Assembly (NCBI GenBank): GCA_019187405.1 | Contig: JABAQZ010000011.1 | Span: forward strand, 236,814-300,813 | Length of the DNA: 64,000 nt | Reading direction: 5' to 3' | Source: Ignavibacteria bacterium | GTDB taxonomy: Bacteria; Bacteroidota; Ignavibacteria; Tepidaquicellales; Tepidaquicellaceae | Part shown: piece by piece, positions 62,428 to 64,000 of the stretch | Layout: each line of letters starts with the position of its first letter | Numbering within the stretch: the first letter of the stretch is position 1 | Made by a program: the position numbers and the translations under genes | The notes under the pieces: model-generated | Databases searched by the model: none | What the model was told of the DNA's origin: nothing | The model's input: the letters and a program-made list of their open reading frames with translations, nothing else

Positions 62428-64000
62428 ATGAAAAAATTATTCGCTATTATCCCCTTCATAATACTTGGCTTCTTTATTATGACAGGACAGGATACCCCAG
62501 ATGCGGAAAAATGGAACCTTGCACTTCCAACAAAGATTTATGATCCGAGTGTAAAAACTTCCTCTCCTTTACCGCAGAGTTATGAAAACATCAGCTTTTC
62601 TAACGAAAGAAGAATTATTTACACTCCTTACGAAGTACTCGGGATAGATCCTAATTTCAGAGTTCTGCCTAGAACAAACAGCTATCAGAGTGAAGTTGAT
62701 ATCGTAAGACATCCTACTAATCCGAATATTATGTTCGGTTCATCAAATGCGTTCAACAATTTAGGTACATTGTTTATTAGTGAAGGCGTTTATGTTACTA
62801 CAAATGGTGGATTAAATTGGTTTGGAACTGACTCCATGCAATCAGCTCCCGGTGTAGTTGTCCCAAATCAAGGAGGCGATCCTGGAATTGCTATTGATAA
62901 AAATGGCGTCTTTATTCAGACTCACCTTGGATATCCGACTTCCGGAATGTTTGCTAACTATTCAACAAACAACGGCGCAACTTGGTCTTTAAATTATACA
63001 ATTGCAACAGGCTCGCAGGATAAAAATCTTGCAGGCACTGATGATTATCCTTCAAGCCCTTATTATGGTAGAACATACGTAGCTTGGTCATTGTTTAATC
63101 TCGGCAGTCCGCCGATCGGTGTTTCTTACACCACTAACAGCGGTCTCAACTGGTCATCTGTAATACAAGTAAATACTTCGGCTTCAGGACATTATTCACA
63201 AGGTGCAGATGTATGCACAGGTCCTAACGGTGATGTATATGTAGTCTGGGCTGCTCCAATATCCGGTTCACCTTACACCGAAGATTTTCTTGGATTCGCA
63301 AAATCAACAAATGGTGGAGTTAACTGGACTGTTACCGATAATGCTTATGACATGAACGGAATCAGAGGAACATTTTCGACAAAATCCAATATTAGAGTTA
63401 ATGGTTTCCCGAGAATTAAAGTTGATAAATCCGGAGGTCCCAGACACGGTTGGATTTATGTTGTAACAGCTGAAAAAAATCTTGCTCCGGCAGGCGCAGA
63501 TCCTGATGTCATTTTACATAAATCAACAAACGGTGGAACTACATGGTTACCAGGTGTGAGAGTCAATCAAGATCCCGTTAATAACGGAAAATTTCAGTGG
63601 TTCCCGGCAATTAATGTTGATCAAGCCGGTGGTGTAAACATAGTTTATTATGATGACAGAAATACTGCTTCTGATTCAAGTGAGGTTTACATGTCTAGAT
63701 CTCTTGACGGTGGTGTTACCTGGACAGATGCTTTGGTCAGCGATCATAGATTTAAACCTAAATCAATAGGTGTATCGGGTATAGCAGCTGGTTATCAGGG
63801 AGACTACATAGGCGTTACTTCTGCAAACGGTAAATTGTGGCCGTTGTGGATGGATGATGCATCCGGTATTTATCAGGCATGGACAGCGCCTGTTCAAATC
63901 AGCACATATCCTCTCAATGCTTTTAATTTGCAATCACCTGCAGCAGGTTATAGAATAGAATCACTTCCCAATAATACAACAACGTACACTTTTAATTGGG
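62428..64000 (+). CDS. Secreted BNR/sialidase-like repeat protein (cut by window end)
   Basis: The reading frame is open from ATG 62428 to the end of the window (524 codons). An AAAGGG site lies about 11 bases upstream. A signal peptide ('KKLFAIIPFIILGFFIMTG', about 2-20) is followed by exo-sialidase-like BNR repeats with Asp-box turns ('VTTNGGLNW', 'STNNGATW', 'TTNSGLNW', 'STNGGVNW', 'STNGGTTW', 'SLDGGVTW'). A fibronectin-like segment begins at 'LNAFNLQSPAAGYRIES'. The C-terminus, probably with a sorting domain, is beyond the window. Catalytic sialidase residues cannot be judged, so a binding role is equally possible. Confidence 0.8.
   Translation, partial: MKKLFAIIPFIILGFFIMTGQDTPDAEKWNLALPTKIYDPSVKTSSPLPQSYENISFSNERRIIYTPYEVLGIDPNFRVLPRTNSYQSEVDIVRHPTNPNIMFGSSNAFNNLGTLFISEGVYVTTNGGLNWFGTDSMQSAPGVVVPNQGGDPGIAIDKNGVFIQTHLGYPTSGMFANYSTNNGATWSLNYTIATGSQDKNLAGTDDYPSSPYYGRTYVAWSLFNLGSPPIGVSYTTNSGLNWSSVIQVNTSASGHYSQGADVCTGPNGDVYVVWAAPISGSPYTEDFLGFAKSTNGGVNWTVTDNAYDMNGIRGTFSTKSNIRVNGFPRIKVDKSGGPRHGWIYVVTAEKNLAPAGADPDVILHKSTNGGTTWLPGVRVNQDPVNNGKFQWFPAINVDQAGGVNIVYYDDRNTASDSSEVYMSRSLDGGVTWTDALVSDHRFKPKSIGVSGIAAGYQGDYIGVTSANGKLWPLWMDDASGIYQAWTAPVQISTYPLNAFNLQSPAAGYRIESLPNNTTTYTFNW

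Noticed and set aside
1..64000. tRNA, rRNA, CRISPR arrays, transposases, phage genes
   Set aside because: Looked for characteristic cloverleaf ends, regular spacer arrays and integrase/transposase motifs; none seen.

Overview
This AT-rich window reads as a chromosomal segment of an uncultured-type Bacteroidota/Ignavibacteria-like bacterium. The taxonomic hint comes from a PorU-PorV type IX secretion pair, several large secreted proteins with C-terminal YPNPFNP-type sorting domains, a fused E1 alpha/beta dehydrogenase, and a LysW-type amino-group carrier operon. TTG starts are frequent and several genes are coupled by 4-base overlaps. I see no rRNA, tRNA, CRISPR array, phage or transposase gene.

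Layout: (1) 45-5294: a MerR regulator diverges from a plus-strand chain of amidohydrolase-like lipoprotein, prmC, dtd, a DUF2520-type protein and a beta-barrel protein. (2) 5291-14827, minus: porU, porV, a 1012-residue M6-like secreted protein and a glycosyltransferase. (3) 14900-21684, minus: a barrel protein, mlaE-mlaF-mlaD, a CHAP/NlpC-like lipoprotein, acpP-fabF-rnc, then a terminator. (4) 21891-26304: an unknown helical protein, purL and a compact co-catalytic metallohydrolase. (5) 26408-31194, plus: lysW, lysX, lysY/argC, a class II glutamine-amidotransferase-like protein, lysZ/argB and lysJ/argD. (6) 31742-41606, minus: a secreted beta-propeller protein, macro domain protein, EI24/CysZ-like protein, metK, an HdrD/E-like Fe-S protein, aspS and hppD. 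(7) 42160-53567: a methyltransferase, a degenerate Nudix protein, a secreted esterase, GlsB, the E1 fusion, a DinB-family gene broken by an in-frame stop, DUF4126, mutL, ftsY and an acyl-CoA dehydrogenase. (8) 54120-64000: secreted repeat proteins, a paralogue of the 21891 protein, murI-pyrE, a palindromic tandem repeat and a truncated BNR-type secreted protein.

Most promising observations: the carrier-protein operon contains an Ntn-type amidotransferase domain lacking the Asp that usually holds the free alpha-amino group of glutamine, and a very small metallohydrolase faces lysW. Both are candidates for releasing product from LysW. Two enzymes appear catalytically dead, the amidohydrolase at 657 and the M6-like protein at 6461. 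Three dispersed copies of a ~205-218 bp intergenic element share a central hairpin. A three-helix, pseudoknot-capable leader precedes the secreted gene at 56342. A ~216 bp tandem repeat carries three copies of a perfect 20-bp palindrome. All functions are inferred from sequence motifs read by eye; no database search was possible.
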